Assembly (NCBI GenBank): GCA_023449275.1
Contig: JAEXJM010000020.1
Location: 1-64,000, forward strand
From: Pseudomonadota bacterium
GTDB lineage: Bacteria; Pseudomonadota; Gammaproteobacteria; Burkholderiales; Burkholderiaceae_D
Reading direction: 5' to 3'
Length of the DNA: 64,000 nucleotides
The notes under the pieces are model-generated. The model was not told where the DNA came from. It saw only the letters and a program-made list of their open reading frames with translations, and ran no database searches. The translations under genes were made by a program, and so were the position numbers. Position 1 is the stretch's first letter. Each line of letters starts with the position of its first letter. This document shows positions 17,524-27,527 of the stretch, piece by piece.

Positions 17524-18810
17524 TCATGGACCTGTTTTATACGGTTTCAGCGCTCGCCATCCAATATCTCGCCTGTATTGTACGCCGTCGAAATGAATGG
17601 ATTCAACGACGTCATAAGCTGTTTTCTGGGCCATGCGCATGGTGTCGGCCAGTCCGACCACGCAGAGCACCCGTCCACCGGATGTGACGAGCTTTCCTTC
17701 ACTGTCCAGTTTCGTTCCCGCATGAAATACGATCTGGTCTTCCGTTTCTTTCGGGATACCGTTAATGACAGCACCCTTGACCGGATTTTCCGGATAACCG
17801 GCTGCCGCAAGAACGACGCCCAGTGCAATGCGCCTGTCCCACTCCAGTTCGACAGTATCCAGTGTCCCGTTGACGGCATTTTCCATCACATGGACCAGAT
17901 CGCTTTTGAGGCGCGACATGATCGGCTGTGTTTCAGGATCGCCCATCCGGCAGTTGAATTCCAGTGTTTTCGGATTGCCATCCCTGTCGATCATGAGTCC
18001 GGCATACAGAAAACCCGTAAAGGGAATGCCGTCTTTTCTCATGCCGTTGACGGTTGGTGTGATGATTTCACGCAAAACACGTGCGTGCAGGGCAGGGGTA
18101 ACGATAGGGGCAGGGGAATAAGCGCCCATGCCGCCGGTATTGGGGCCCTGATCATTGTCCCGCAGGCGCTTGTGGTCCTGGCTGGTCGCCAGTGGGAGGA
18201 TGTTTTTGCCATCCACCAAAACGATGAAGCTGGCTTCTTCCCCTTCAAGGAATTCCTCGATGACGACCCGTGCACCCGCATCGCCCAGCTTGTTGTCCGA
18301 GAGCATCATGTCGATAGCGTCGTGTGCTTCCTGTAACGACATGGCGACGATGACACCTTTGCCTGCAGCCAGTCCGTCCGCCTTGATGACGATAGGCGCA
18401 CCCTGTTCATCGATGTATCGGTGTGCTGCAGCCAGATCGGAGAAGGTCTGGTATTTCGCTGTCGGAATGCCATGCCGTTCCATGAACGATTTGGCGAAAT
18501 CCTTGGAGCTTTCCAGTTGCGCGGCTTCTTTCGTTGGGCCGAAAATTTTCAGGTTCCGCAACCTGAAGATATTGACGATTCCGGCAGCCAGCGGGGCTTC
18601 TGGGCCGACGACAGTCAGGGCAACGCCGTTCTGAACGGCAAATTCAGCCAGCTCTTCCGGATGGGTGATATTGACGTTTTCGAAACGCGGATCCAGAGCC
18701 GTTCCGCCGTTTCCCGGAGCAACGTAGATTTTCTGGATTTTTACAGACTGGGCCAGTTTCCATGCCAGAGCATGTTCCCTGCCACCAGAACCGATCACTA
18801 AAATTTTCAT
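17524..18810 (-). CDS. purD: Phosphoribosylamine-glycine ligase (GAR synthetase)
   Basis: ATP-grasp enzyme of 428 residues, second step of de novo purine synthesis. Starts MKILVIGSGGREHALAWKL (N domain). The ATP-grasp core has PIVIKADGLAAGKGVIVA and FLEGEEASFIVLVDG. The metal/ATP loop is in LEFNCRMGDPETQPIM, and the C domain follows. Full length with no gaps. Downstream of yebC on the same strand with a 58-base gap, and followed by nadD. Confidence 0.97.
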   Translation of the reverse strand: MKILVIGSGGREHALAWKLAQSVKIQKIYVAPGNGGTALDPRFENVNITHPEELAEFAVQNGVALTVVGPEAPLAAGIVNIFRLRNLKIFGPTKEAAQLESSKDFAKSFMERHGIPTAKYQTFSDLAAAHRYIDEQGAPIVIKADGLAAGKGVIVAMSLQEAHDAIDMMLSDNKLGDAGARVVIEEFLEGEEASFIVLVDGKNILPLATSQDHKRLRDNDQGPNTGGMGAYSPAPIVTPALHARVLREIITPTVNGMRKDGIPFTGFLYAGLMIDRDGNPKTLEFNCRMGDPETQPIMSRLKSDLVHVMENAVNGTLDTVELEWDRRIALGVVLAAAGYPENPVKGAVINGIPKETEDQIVFHAGTKLDSEGKLVTSGGRVLCVVGLADTMRMAQKTAYDVVESIHFDGVQYRRDIGWRALKPYKTGP

Positions 18811-18868
18811 GGAGCGAAATGTTTCCTTGGCTGTTGATCAGGCAGTTTATGACGGACCTGAATGATCC

Positions 18869-19597
18869 TTATTCTTCGTCGATGACGGCGTTGGTATAGA
18901 CGTCCTGTACGTCGTCCAGATTTTCAAGGGCATCCAGCAGTTTCTGCATTTTTTCAGCGTCGGCACCCGTAAATTCGGTTTCCGTGTCGGGTTTCATGAC
19001 GATTTCCGCCATTTCCGGCACAAAACCTGCCTTTTCCAGTGCTTCCTTGACCTGTGCAAAGTCGCTCGGAGCGCAGATGACTTCGAAACCGCCTTCATCA
19101 TCGCTGATGATGTCTTCGGCGCCTGCCTCCAGAGCGGCTTCCATCAGCTTGTCCTCATCGGTACCCGGTGCGAAAAACAGTTGGCCGCAATGCTTGAACT
19201 GGAAAGCGACCGAGCCTTCGGAACCCATGTTGCCGCCGAATTTGGAAAAGGCATGACGGACTTCGGAAACGGTTCTGACACGGTTGTCGGTCAGGCAGTC
19301 GACGATAATGGCAGCACCGTTGATGCCATAGCCTTCGTAACGCACTTCCTCGTAATTGACACCGTCCAGTGTACCGGTGCCACGTGCGATGGCGCGCTGT
19401 ACGTTTTCTTTAGGCATGTTGGCTGCAGTCGCTTTTTCGGCAGCCAGTCGCAAGCGTGGATTGCTGTTGATGTCGCCACCGCCCATTCTGGCAGCCACGG
19501 TGATTTCCTTGATCAGCCGGGTCCAGATTTTTCCGCGTTTTGCGTCGGCAGCGGCTTTTTTGTGTTTAATATTGGCCCATTTACTGTGTCCAGACAT
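18869..19597 (-). CDS. yebC: YebC/TACO1-family protein
   Basis: A 242-residue member of the YebC/PmpR family, which was annotated as transcriptional regulators and is now linked to relief of ribosome stalling at proline-rich stretches. It has the family start [40 protein letters not shown] and the acidic C-terminal domain. Located just upstream of purD on the same strand. Function is assigned by family only. Confidence 0.94.
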   Translation of the reverse strand: MSGHSKWANIKHKKAAADAKRGKIWTRLIKEITVAARMGGGDINSNPRLRLAAEKATAANMPKENVQRAIARGTGTLDGVNYEEVRYEGYGINGAAIIVDCLTDNRVRTVSEVRHAFSKFGGNMGSEGSVAFQFKHCGQLFFAPGTDEDKLMEAALEAGAEDIISDDEGGFEVICAPSDFAQVKEALEKAGFVPEMAEIVMKPDTETEFTGADAEKMQKLLDALENLDDVQDVYTNAVIDEE

Positions 19598-19760
19598 CTT
19601 GTTCTTTCTGTGAAAAGTTAGCTAAATCGACAGTGAATTTTATCATACTGTAACAGCCTGAAAAATCGCGTTATTCATCTGTTTGTACAATTTTGTGTGG
19701 AATTGCCGGACAATTCGCATGGTATTGAAGGGAATGACGTTTTCAAATGCCGGTGAACGT

Positions 19761-19780
19761 GGCATGCTCGAGGGCATGCC
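19761..19780 (+). other. Perfect 7-bp hairpin in the leader of glk
   Basis: GGCATGC at 19761-19767 and GCATGCC at 19774-19780 around the loop TCGAGG, ending 31 bases before the glk ATG. No T-run follows on either strand, so it is not a classical terminator. It could be a protein-binding palindrome or an mRNA leader structure affecting glk translation. Confidence 0.45.
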
Positions 19781-19811
19781 AATAATTGTGATGGATGAAT
19801 TCAAATAGCCT

Positions 19812-20801
19812 ATGGAACGTTTTCCCAGACTGATCGGCGATGTCGGAGGGACGAATGCCCGTTTTGCGATTGAAACGGCACCAGCCTGTTTTCACGCCCG
19901 GGCAATTTTCGCCAACACGGATTTTGCCAGCTTCGCCAGTGTCATGCATCATTACCTGTCACAGGAAGCATCGGTTGCTGCGGGTGCGAAAAGCCTGAAA
20001 TGTGCCGCTGTCGCGATCGCCAACCCCATTGAAGGCGACTGGATCAAAATGACGAATTCGGCATGGGCTTTTTCCATTGAAGCCATCAAGGCCGAATTCG
20101 GTTTTGAGGTTTTGCTGATGGTGAACGATTTCACGGCGCTTGCCATGGCGCTTCCCTCATTGTCCGACCGGTTTGTGAAACAGTGTGGCGGAAAAGCGGC
20201 CAGTGCAGGAAAGGCCATAGGCCTGATCGGGGCAGGGACAGGGCTGGGAGTATCGGGACTGATCCCGGCCGGAGAGCTGTGGGTGCCACTGGAGGCGGAA
20301 GGAGGGCATGTTTCTTTTTCTCCTTCAGACGAACTTGAAATCGACATTTTCCAACGGGCAAAAAAGAAATACGGTCATGTTTCCGCCGAACGTTTCCTTT
20401 CGGGATCGGGAATCGGGTTCCTTCATGATTTGCTGTCTGAAATAAAGGGGACTGAAAAACGTTCCTTGCCGGCAGGCGACATCATTGGGCGGGCCATCCG
20501 TGAAAATGATGGTTTGTGCAGCCTGACGATAGAGGTTTTCTGCAGGATGTTCGGAACGGTAGCCGGCAATCTGGCCCTGACGCTGGGAGCGAAAGGGGGG
20601 ATTTATGTCGGAGGAGGCATTGTTCCACGTCTGGGCGAACGGTTTTTCGTTTCCGGTTTCAGAAAACGGTTTGAGGACAAGGGACGTTTTTCAAATTATC
20701 TTGCTGAAATACCGGTATTCGTCATTACGGATACCTGTGCCGCGTTCGGCGGGGTTTCCCTGCTACTGGACAATTATCTGGACAGATCGTCTGTTCTCTA
20801 G
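19812..20801 (+). CDS. glk: Glucokinase
   Basis: A 329-residue Glk-family (non-ROK) glucokinase producing glucose 6-phosphate. N-terminal phosphate-binding loop RLIGDVGGTNARFAIE, the sugar-binding region LLMVNDFTALAMALP with its catalytic aspartate, and adenosine loop IGAGTGLGVSGLI. GGIYVGGGIVPRLGERF follows near the C terminus. Full length. It stands alone, divergent from yebC and convergent with ispH, whose stop is 2 bases away. A 7-bp hairpin lies in its leader. Confidence 0.95.
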   Translation: MERFPRLIGDVGGTNARFAIETAPACFHARAIFANTDFASFASVMHHYLSQEASVAAGAKSLKCAAVAIANPIEGDWIKMTNSAWAFSIEAIKAEFGFEVLLMVNDFTALAMALPSLSDRFVKQCGGKAASAGKAIGLIGAGTGLGVSGLIPAGELWVPLEAEGGHVSFSPSDELEIDIFQRAKKKYGHVSAERFLSGSGIGFLHDLLSEIKGTEKRSLPAGDIIGRAIRENDGLCSLTIEVFCRMFGTVAGNLALTLGAKGGIYVGGGIVPRLGERFFVSGFRKRFEDKGRFSNYLAEIPVFVITDTCAAFGGVSLLLDNYLDRSSVL

Positions 20802-20803
20802 TG

Positions 20804-21736
20804 TCAGGCTTTTTGCGGTTTCAATCCTTTGGGCAAGGGGAAATTCAGGTTTTCCTTGAGGCCATCCTGTTCGATGATGGAATCGGCGCCATGGCGTTTG
20901 AGCAGGGCGATGACTTCCTGAACCAGTATTTCGGGGGCGGATGCCCCTGCCGTAATGCCGACAACATGATGTCCCCTGAACCATGCGATGTCGATTTGGC
21001 TGGCATTGTCCACCATATGGGCGATGGCTCCGTTTTTCTCGGCGATTTCCCGCAGGCGATTCGAGTTCGAGCTGTTCCTGCTGCCGACGACAATGATCAG
21101 AGTCGCTTTTTCGGCCAGGTGCTTGACCGCTTCCTGACGGTTTGTTGTGGCATAACAGATGTCAGCCTGCTTGGGCTCGGCGATAGCCGGAAACCTTTTT
21201 TTCAGCTCATGGATGATTTCAGCCGTATCGTCGACGGATAAGGTCGTCTGGGAAACGTAGGCCAGGGTTTCGGGATTTTCGACTTCGAGTCGTTCAATGT
21301 CCCTGAGGCTGTCGACCAGATACATACCCGTATCGGACTGTCCCATTGTCCCTTCGACTTCCGGATGGCCCTTGTGGCCGATGACGATGATATCGCTTCC
21401 GTTTTTCCGATTTTTGGCGACTTCGACGTGTACCTTGGTCACCAGAGGACAGGTCGCGTCAAACAACTTCAGATTCCTGCTTTCCGCGTCTTTGCGGATT
21501 GCGCGGGAAACACCGTGGGCCGAGAAGATCAGAACGCTTCCGGATGGAACTTCGTCCAGTTCCTCGATGAAGATGGCACCCATCTCTTTCAGACGGTTGA
21601 CAACGTAAGTGTTGTGAACGATCTCATGGCGGACGTAAACGGGTTTTCCGAAAAGGTCCAGTGCCCGTTCCACGGTTTCAATGGCGCGTTTGACACCTGC
21701 GCAAAAACCTCTGGGTTGTGCCAATATCAGTTGCAT
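20804..21736 (-). CDS. ispH: 4-hydroxy-3-methylbut-2-enyl diphosphate reductase
   Basis: Last enzyme of the MEP isoprenoid pathway, an iron-sulfur reductase of 310 residues. The three cluster cysteines are visible in [11 protein letters not shown] (near residue 12), [11 protein letters not shown] (near 95) and [14 protein letters not shown] (near 196). [17 protein letters not shown] is the family hallmark. In many Betaproteobacteria ispH adjoins a small FKBP gene and radC. Here those two genes are separated from ispH by the AT-rich island 21737-27889. Confidence 0.97.
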   Translation of the reverse strand: MQLILAQPRGFCAGVKRAIETVERALDLFGKPVYVRHEIVHNTYVVNRLKEMGAIFIEELDEVPSGSVLIFSAHGVSRAIRKDAESRNLKLFDATCPLVTKVHVEVAKNRKNGSDIIVIGHKGHPEVEGTMGQSDTGMYLVDSLRDIERLEVENPETLAYVSQTTLSVDDTAEIIHELKKRFPAIAEPKQADICYATTNRQEAVKHLAEKATLIIVVGSRNSSNSNRLREIAEKNGAIAHMVDNASQIDIAWFRGHHVVGITAGASAPEILVQEVIALLKRHGADSIIEQDGLKENLNFPLPKGLKPQKA

Positions 21737-21931
21737 GTTTGAATGCTCGTCGAAGAAAAAAAGATATGAGTATAATTTTTTTGTTAATTCTGGAAGACTT
21801 TTCTTAGTGCCTTATACAAAGGACTTTGGGAGAAATACCCATTTTTAAGGTAATGACTTGGTAATCGTGTCTATATCTGCGCTTTGCGGTGAGTTGCTTT
21901 CAACATCACTCGTCTTGATACAAAAATATAC

Positions 21932-21958
21932 CTTTTATTTGTCAATACCAAATAAAAG
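21932..21958 (-). terminator. AT-rich perfect hairpin, possible terminator of the helicase-nuclease gene
   Basis: CTTTTATTTG (21932-21941) and CAAATAAAAG (21949-21958) are exact inverted repeats around a 7-base loop. On the minus strand the stem ends in AAAAG followed by a T-rich stretch, about 50 bases past the stop of the island gene. The stem is almost all A-T, so a Rho-independent terminator would be weak. A protein-binding palindrome is the alternative. Confidence 0.4.
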
Positions 21959-22007
21959 ACAAGAATTTCCGTATCGTACTATTATAAAGGTGAACATACA
22001 AACTAAA

Positions 22008-25000
22008 TTAACTTTGATGTTCTATACAAACCTTACCATCAACCTCTATTACTTCATTGTTTTCAAGCATATATTTATAAACCTTGCGAAGTGAACAAAT
22101 TATATTTTCTCCTGTACGCTTAAAGCCAAATTCTCTGGCTGTAACAATAAATAAATCGTCTGGTGTAATACCAAAGCTATGTTGAGCTATTGTCTTCATT
22201 GCCAATGCCAACTCCTCATCACATATGTAGGCGATAGGACGCAAATAATCATCATTGGGATTAGGAACTCGTACTTTAATGTCTGCAAAATCTCTTATTC
22301 TCACAAAATCATTTTTATCTTTTATTATCAGTCCATTTAGGTGATTGCAGAAAATATGTTGCACCTCATTGCGAACAACAGAAGTAGCTTTTTGACGACC
22401 ATAGACAGGAGCAATACGCCTACACAGTTCTTCAAAGTGAATAGGCTGTTCTAATGAGATAATATCCCACGCAATATCATATCCCTCTTTTACGTTTTCG
22501 TTATCATCAACAATATTTAGAGGATATGCCCGTTTGTACAAATCAAAACCATAGCCCCTATCGCTAACCTCTGACGGTTCAATCTTTTCTTCAATTTCAA
22601 TTATAGGAATTACTGTATCAGCTTCGCTGTTAGTGTCATCGAAAATATCACTATCCTCCAATTCTAAAACTACATGACTAAGTGCCTTTTCAACAGCATT
22701 TATGAGTTTTTCCTCTTCGTTCTTTGGGTCTCTTATCCAATCTGTTGACCATATACGATAAATAGTCCAGCCCATGTCTTCAAGTATAGACTGACGCAAT
22801 CTATCTCGTTCACGGGCAGTACGAGAACTATGATATGCAGCTCCATCACACTCTATGCCAATAGCAAATTTATCACTTTGTGTTGGATGTTTAACCGCCA
22901 TATCAATACGGAATCCGGAACAACCAACTTGCGTTACTACATTATAGCCTTTTGATTGAAGAAAATCATATACTGCTTCTTCAAAAGGTGAGTCAAAGTC
23001 CAAATCATAATTAAATGTGAGTTCTTTTTCCAAAGCAATAATGCCTTGTTGAGCAAAATCAATATATGAACGCAACATCTTTACACCGTCCCAGGATACT
23101 TTATCCAAATCGATGTCGGTCGGAACAATAGAACCAACCAGTTTTACATTATACTTAGCCCGTGTAATAGCCACATTAAGTCGGCGATAACCACCATCAC
23201 GACTTAATGGACCAAAGTTCATATGCATTATACCCTTGCTGTCTTTTGCATAGCCAATGCTAAAGATAATAGTATCACGCTCATCACCTTGTACATTTTC
23301 AAGATTCTTGATGAAGAAAGGTTCTTCCTTATCCTCAATAAAGAACTTGTCAAAGCAAGGATTTTGCAATCTTTTATGACGAATGGCAGCGTCAACAGCG
23401 TTTTGCTGAGCCTCACTAAATGTTACAACTCCAAGAGAACGATCAGGGTGCTTCTTGAAATGTTCAAATACTAAATCGGAAACCTTTCTTGCTTCAGCAA
23501 TATTATTCTTCTTACCCCCCCTATCATATACACCATCCTTCACGTAAATATACTCTACACCACAATCAGGAGCACTTTCTGTTGATGAGGGAAAAGTAAT
23601 AAGTTGGTTTTTGTAAATATTAATATTAGAGAATGCAATAAGGTGTTCGTGGCGACTTCGGTAGTGCCATCTCAAACTACGTTCAGGTAAAACAGCTACA
23701 GCTTCATCCAAAATTGATTCGTATGCTCCGGCATCACTATCATCAATTACTTCGTCAGAATCAACATCAAAATCCTCATTGTTAAGCGATGTTGAGAAGA
23801 AACTTGTTGGCGGCAGCTGCTTTGTATCACCGACAATAATTACTTGCTTACCGCGCATAATTGCACCAATCGCATCTTCCGTATGTACCTGCGAAGCCTC
23901 GTCAAAGATTACCAAATCAAAATCGTAACTCTGTGCTTCCAGAAATACACTTACCGACAGCGGTGACATCATAAAGCAAGGACGCAACGATGTTACGAGA
24001 TTAGGTATAGCCATAAAAAGTTTACGCAACGGCATAAGTCGCCTTTGCTTGTTAAGCTCCCTCTTTAATATAGCAATCTCGTCTCTTGCCCCATTAATTG
24101 TATTAAAGTCGGGGATTCGGCTTAATGCTCGCTCTCTTACTCTTGCTTGTGCAATTTTGAATTGTCCCTTATCGAGTTCACAGAATTCATTAATGGTTTG
24201 AGTCTGTATTCTTCCTCTAAAATTCTGCACAGCAGGAAAATTTGGCAATACTGCATCCAGCCATAAATGGTAGAAACGCTTAAGGTACGCATCTACGATA
24301 TAATCAGGATCAATATCAAACTCTTCAACTTTATTGATATATTCACCAAGCTCTGCATTGTTGCATTTTTCTCGATTAGAACAATAGTCCACCCATTCTT
24401 CCAACAAATATTTTTTATCCTTACATAAAACCATACGATTGGTTAAGTCAAGGATGTTATACCTATAAAAGTCTTTACCATTATTGAAAAGAGATGCAAA
24501 CCACTCTATGCTTTTTTGTAAGCTATTCTTTCGCTCAGAAATTGAAAGACTTTCATCATTGCAATATGATATAGCTCTACTATTCCCACAAATATCTTCT
24601 ATAAAAGATTTAGGAAGATTGTGCAAGGTTATGAGATTCCTTAATTCAATAGCATATTTCAAGGCTTCTGTTAATCTATCCCAGTCTGTATCTATACCGT
24701 TATAATAATCTTTATATAAGTTGCAGATTATGTCTTTTTGTGTCGTTAATTCTTTATTTAGTACATTAAGAGATATAAGTAACTCTAAATCAGAGATTAC
24801 AGAATCATAATTACAATACGCCTTACGTATATTTATTAAGCCCTTGTACTCTAAAATAAATTTTGTTGCTGTAGTATTGATAACCTCTACATATATTCTG
24901 ATGTCATTCCACTTGGTAGTTTTATTAAAATCACATTTCAAGATAGAAACTAGTTGTTCGAAAGCAGACTCTATGTTGAATTGAGAGTAAGAGGTATTAA

Positions 25001-27527
25001 ACTGTATAATGTCAGATATTGGTAATTGTCCTTGGACAATCAAGTCTCTTAATTGCGATGTTATTGTGTTTAGATGTGGTAATAATTGTTCAAAGGTCGT
25101 AATTTCATGTTGCATTACATCCCATTGTGTGTTTATACCTGTATAATAATTGCCAAAATCTTCTCTATAATGTTGATATCTGGCTATAATGATTGCTTGA
25201 TTGTCTGAAATAAATTTCAAAGTATTCAATACTTCTAGAGCATCATTGTATGATAATTTACCCCCTTTCGACAAAAAGGTACTAAGTTGTTTAAGATCCT
25301 TGTGGTATTGACCAATAAACATCCTAAGGAACGGCTTATACTCGCCTCTGAATCTTTGCAGAACAGGATAAAAATCCCAATCTAATATTTCTTTATCAAA
25401 ACGAGACAGAACAGATTTGTTTGATTCTAATATTGCATTATGTAAAGCTTGGTGAGCTTTAATCTCTGATTTGATGCGAGCCAATTCATCGCTGTTAAAC
25501 CATTTTTGTGTTGGATGTATTTTGTGAATGTCAGTCAATACTCGAATAATTCTGGCAAATATGACAATTTGTCCGATTGTACTGGGTACAGACATTCCAA
25601 GTTTAGAGGCGATTAATCTTGCCTCTTCAAACAAGAAATTAATATTATTATTTATTGATTCTATCTCCTTATATATCTTATTGATATTTTGAGATATCCA
25701 ATCATGTGCATTGTCATTAAGTCGTTCTTGAAGTTGACGCATTAAAGAAGAAAGTCTGGCTTTACATTTAACTGCATCAATATCAAAAACTTGACTGTTA
25801 TATTTATTGTTTAACTCGTTTGTTGTTTTAACAATCCGTTCTACTTTCTCTTTATATTTGTACGCTTTAGCTATTAGAGAATCAATGTTGTGGTCAGTAA
25901 CCCATTCGATAGGAATGAATGGAGACTTTGCCACTATCGATAAAATTGATATAAGATCATCAACACCTGTTAAAGAGGGTTCAAGATTGATGCCTAATTT
26001 AGAACATATAGAGGTATGTCGCTCTGCCAAATCTTTCATAAGAGGAATAGCGGCAACAACATTTGAGTCAATTTCATGCCTTAATGCGTTAGATACGAAT
26101 TTGACAGATGAATCACGCCATACGTTATCTGCATAATCTTCGCTTCGCTTACCAATAGTTTTAGATAATTCATCAAGTAGATCCACTCTTTCATTAATGA
26201 GTTTACTAGTTACGGAATCTACATCTGAGATGGGAAAAACGACATCTGGCACATTCTCTAGCTTTGCCAACTTACCGTTGACATTATAGATAGAGATATT
26301 CAATCCGGAGGTGGGAGTATGCAATTCCTCTTGATACTCATTGAGCAAATTTCTTTTCCGTTCTAACAAGTCAAGTTGAGCTAAAGCCTCATCTCTAACA
26401 CGGATACGGTCAATATTAATAGAATTGGCAAAATCACGTAATATTTCCTTCTTATTAGCCTTATGGCTATGTAACGTAAAGCAAAAGTCTGCCAGTCCTA
26501 CACTGGCTAAACGATTATACACAACTTGCAAAGCAGCCATCTTCTCAGATACAAACAGTACCTTTCTACCATCCGCAATAGCTTCGGCAATAATATTTGT
26601 AATTGTCTGGCTCTTGCCCGTTCCCGGAGGACCCTGCAAAACAAAACTTGCGCCTTTCTTTGAGAGTATTATTGCATCTTGTTGGCTTGAATCGGCATCT
26701 ACCACGTGAAATGTATCAATGGGGCGAATATACTTATCGTGGTCAAAGTTATTAAGTTCTTCCGATACTGAAATAGGAACTTGCTCGCCGACAAGTGTGG
26801 CTATTACGGGGTTTGCATTTATCTTCTCTTCATTCTTCTCCAAATCTTTATACATATTGATTTTAAGGAACGACAAATTGGTTAGGTGTGTACTTCTTTC
26901 CACATTCCAACCTTTATTCTCAACCTTGCATAATAATTTTTCTATGTATTCAGCAGGAGAATCGTGAGTAGGATCAAATTCAGGCATAATAATTCCAAAA
27001 TCGTTATCCAACTTATGAGATAATGTAGGGTTAACAACGATTTCATCATCATGCAACACTAGACGATATGGAGAGGTTATTGATTCTATAAGAAGCTTTA
27101 CGGGTACTAAAATCACTGGAGAAGAGAACACTTGTGATGAATCATCTCTCTCTTTCCATTTGAGCATACCAAAAGTAAGATATAGGGTGTTTATTCCTTG
27201 TTCTTCGATTAATGTGTTAGCCTTATATCGTAATGATTTTAATGTCTTTTGGAGGTCGCCAATAGGTCTATTTGTCTCAACATCACCATCAATAACGGTT
27301 TCATACACTTCTTCTCCATCATCATCAACTCGTACCCTTTGAGCATATGGGAATACAATTTCTCGTTCATTGATAACAGTAAGTTTCCACAACATATCAA
27401 AAGAAGGCATTGTAATCTTTACATTACTACGTTTACCCTCAAGAAAGTTTATTAGTCTGTTTCTCTTGCCAAAGTCAAGTAGCAGCTTCTTCCAAAGTTC
27501 AATACGATTGTGTAGCTTATGTCCCAT
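22008..27527 (-). CDS. hheA: DUF4011/SF1 helicase/Vsr-like nuclease/DUF3320 protein (Hhe-type defence candidate)
   Basis: A single 1839-residue protein. Order: N-terminal DUF4011-like region (about 1-270, opening LHNRIELWKKLLLDFGKRNR), SF1 helicase motif I GPPGTGKSQT (Lys305), motif Ia VLFVSEKMAALQVVYNRL, then a long helix-rich insertion (about 400-1130). The second RecA part has motif II IFDEAS (Asp1209/Glu1210), motif III GDTKQLPPTSFF, LRWHYRSRHE, NVQGDERDTIIFS and motif VI RRLNVAITRAK. A Vsr/MTES_1575-like nuclease domain follows (about 1505-1605; FRIDMAV Asp1542 and GIECDGAAYH Glu1559/Asp1561), then a DUF3320-like C terminus. To my knowledge this architecture was reported as the single-gene antiphage system Hhe. 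Codon use is far more AT-rich than the flanks. No methylase or partner gene is adjacent. The domain call is strong. The defence role is inferred. Confidence 0.85.
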   Translation of the reverse strand: MGHKLHNRIELWKKLLLDFGKRNRLINFLEGKRSNVKITMPSFDMLWKLTVINEREIVFPYAQRVRVDDDGEEVYETVIDGDVETNRPIGDLQKTLKSLRYKANTLIEEQGINTLYLTFGMLKWKERDDSSQVFSSPVILVPVKLLIESITSPYRLVLHDDEIVVNPTLSHKLDNDFGIIMPEFDPTHDSPAEYIEKLLCKVENKGWNVERSTHLTNLSFLKINMYKDLEKNEEKINANPVIATLVGEQVPISVSEELNNFDHDKYIRPIDTFHVVDADSSQQDAIILSKKGASFVLQGPPGTGKSQTITNIIAEAIADGRKVLFVSEKMAALQVVYNRLASVGLADFCFTLHSHKANKKEILRDFANSINIDRIRVRDEALAQLDLLERKRNLLNEYQEELHTPTSGLNISIYNVNGKLAKLENVPDVVFPISDVDSVTSKLINERVDLLDELSKTIGKRSEDYADNVWRDSSVKFVSNALRHEIDSNVVAAIPLMKDLAERHTSICSKLGINLEPSLTGVDDLISILSIVAKSPFIPIEWVTDHNIDSLIAKAYKYKEKVERIVKTTNELNNKYNSQVFDIDAVKCKARLSSLMRQLQERLNDNAHDWISQNINKIYKEIESINNNINFLFEEARLIASKLGMSVPSTIGQIVIFARIIRVLTDIHKIHPTQKWFNSDELARIKSEIKAHQALHNAILESNKSVLSRFDKEILDWDFYPVLQRFRGEYKPFLRMFIGQYHKDLKQLSTFLSKGGKLSYNDALEVLNTLKFISDNQAIIIARYQHYREDFGNYYTGINTQWDVMQHEITTFEQLLPHLNTITSQLRDLIVQGQLPISDIIQFNTSYSQFNIESAFEQLVSILKCDFNKTTKWNDIRIYVEVINTTATKFILEYKGLINIRKAYCNYDSVISDLELLISLNVLNKELTTQKDIICNLYKDYYNGIDTDWDRLTEALKYAIELRNLITLHNLPKSFIEDICGNSRAISYCNDESLSISERKNSLQKSIEWFASLFNNGKDFYRYNILDLTNRMVLCKDKKYLLEEWVDYCSNREKCNNAELGEYINKVEEFDIDPDYIVDAYLKRFYHLWLDAVLPNFPAVQNFRGRIQTQTINEFCELDKGQFKIAQARVRERALSRIPDFNTINGARDEIAILKRELNKQRRLMPLRKLFMAIPNLVTSLRPCFMMSPLSVSVFLEAQSYDFDLVIFDEASQVHTEDAIGAIMRGKQVIIVGDTKQLPPTSFFSTSLNNEDFDVDSDEVIDDSDAGAYESILDEAVAVLPERSLRWHYRSRHEHLIAFSNINIYKNQLITFPSSTESAPDCGVEYIYVKDGVYDRGGKKNNIAEARKVSDLVFEHFKKHPDRSLGVVTFSEAQQNAVDAAIRHKRLQNPCFDKFFIEDKEEPFFIKNLENVQGDERDTIIFSIGYAKDSKGIMHMNFGPLSRDGGYRRLNVAITRAKYNVKLVGSIVPTDIDLDKVSWDGVKMLRSYIDFAQQGIIALEKELTFNYDLDFDSPFEEAVYDFLQSKGYNVVTQVGCSGFRIDMAVKHPTQSDKFAIGIECDGAAYHSSRTARERDRLRQSILEDMGWTIYRIWSTDWIRDPKNEEEKLINAVEKALSHVVLELEDSDIFDDTNSEADTVIPIIEIEEKIEPSEVSDRGYGFDLYKRAYPLNIVDDNENVKEGYDIAWDIISLEQPIHFEELCRRIAPVYGRQKATSVVRNEVQHIFCNHLNGLIIKDKNDFVRIRDFADIKVRVPNPNDDYLRPIAYICDEELALAMKTIAQHSFGITPDDLFIVTAREFGFKRTGENIICSLRKVYKYMLENNEVIEVDGKVCIEHQS

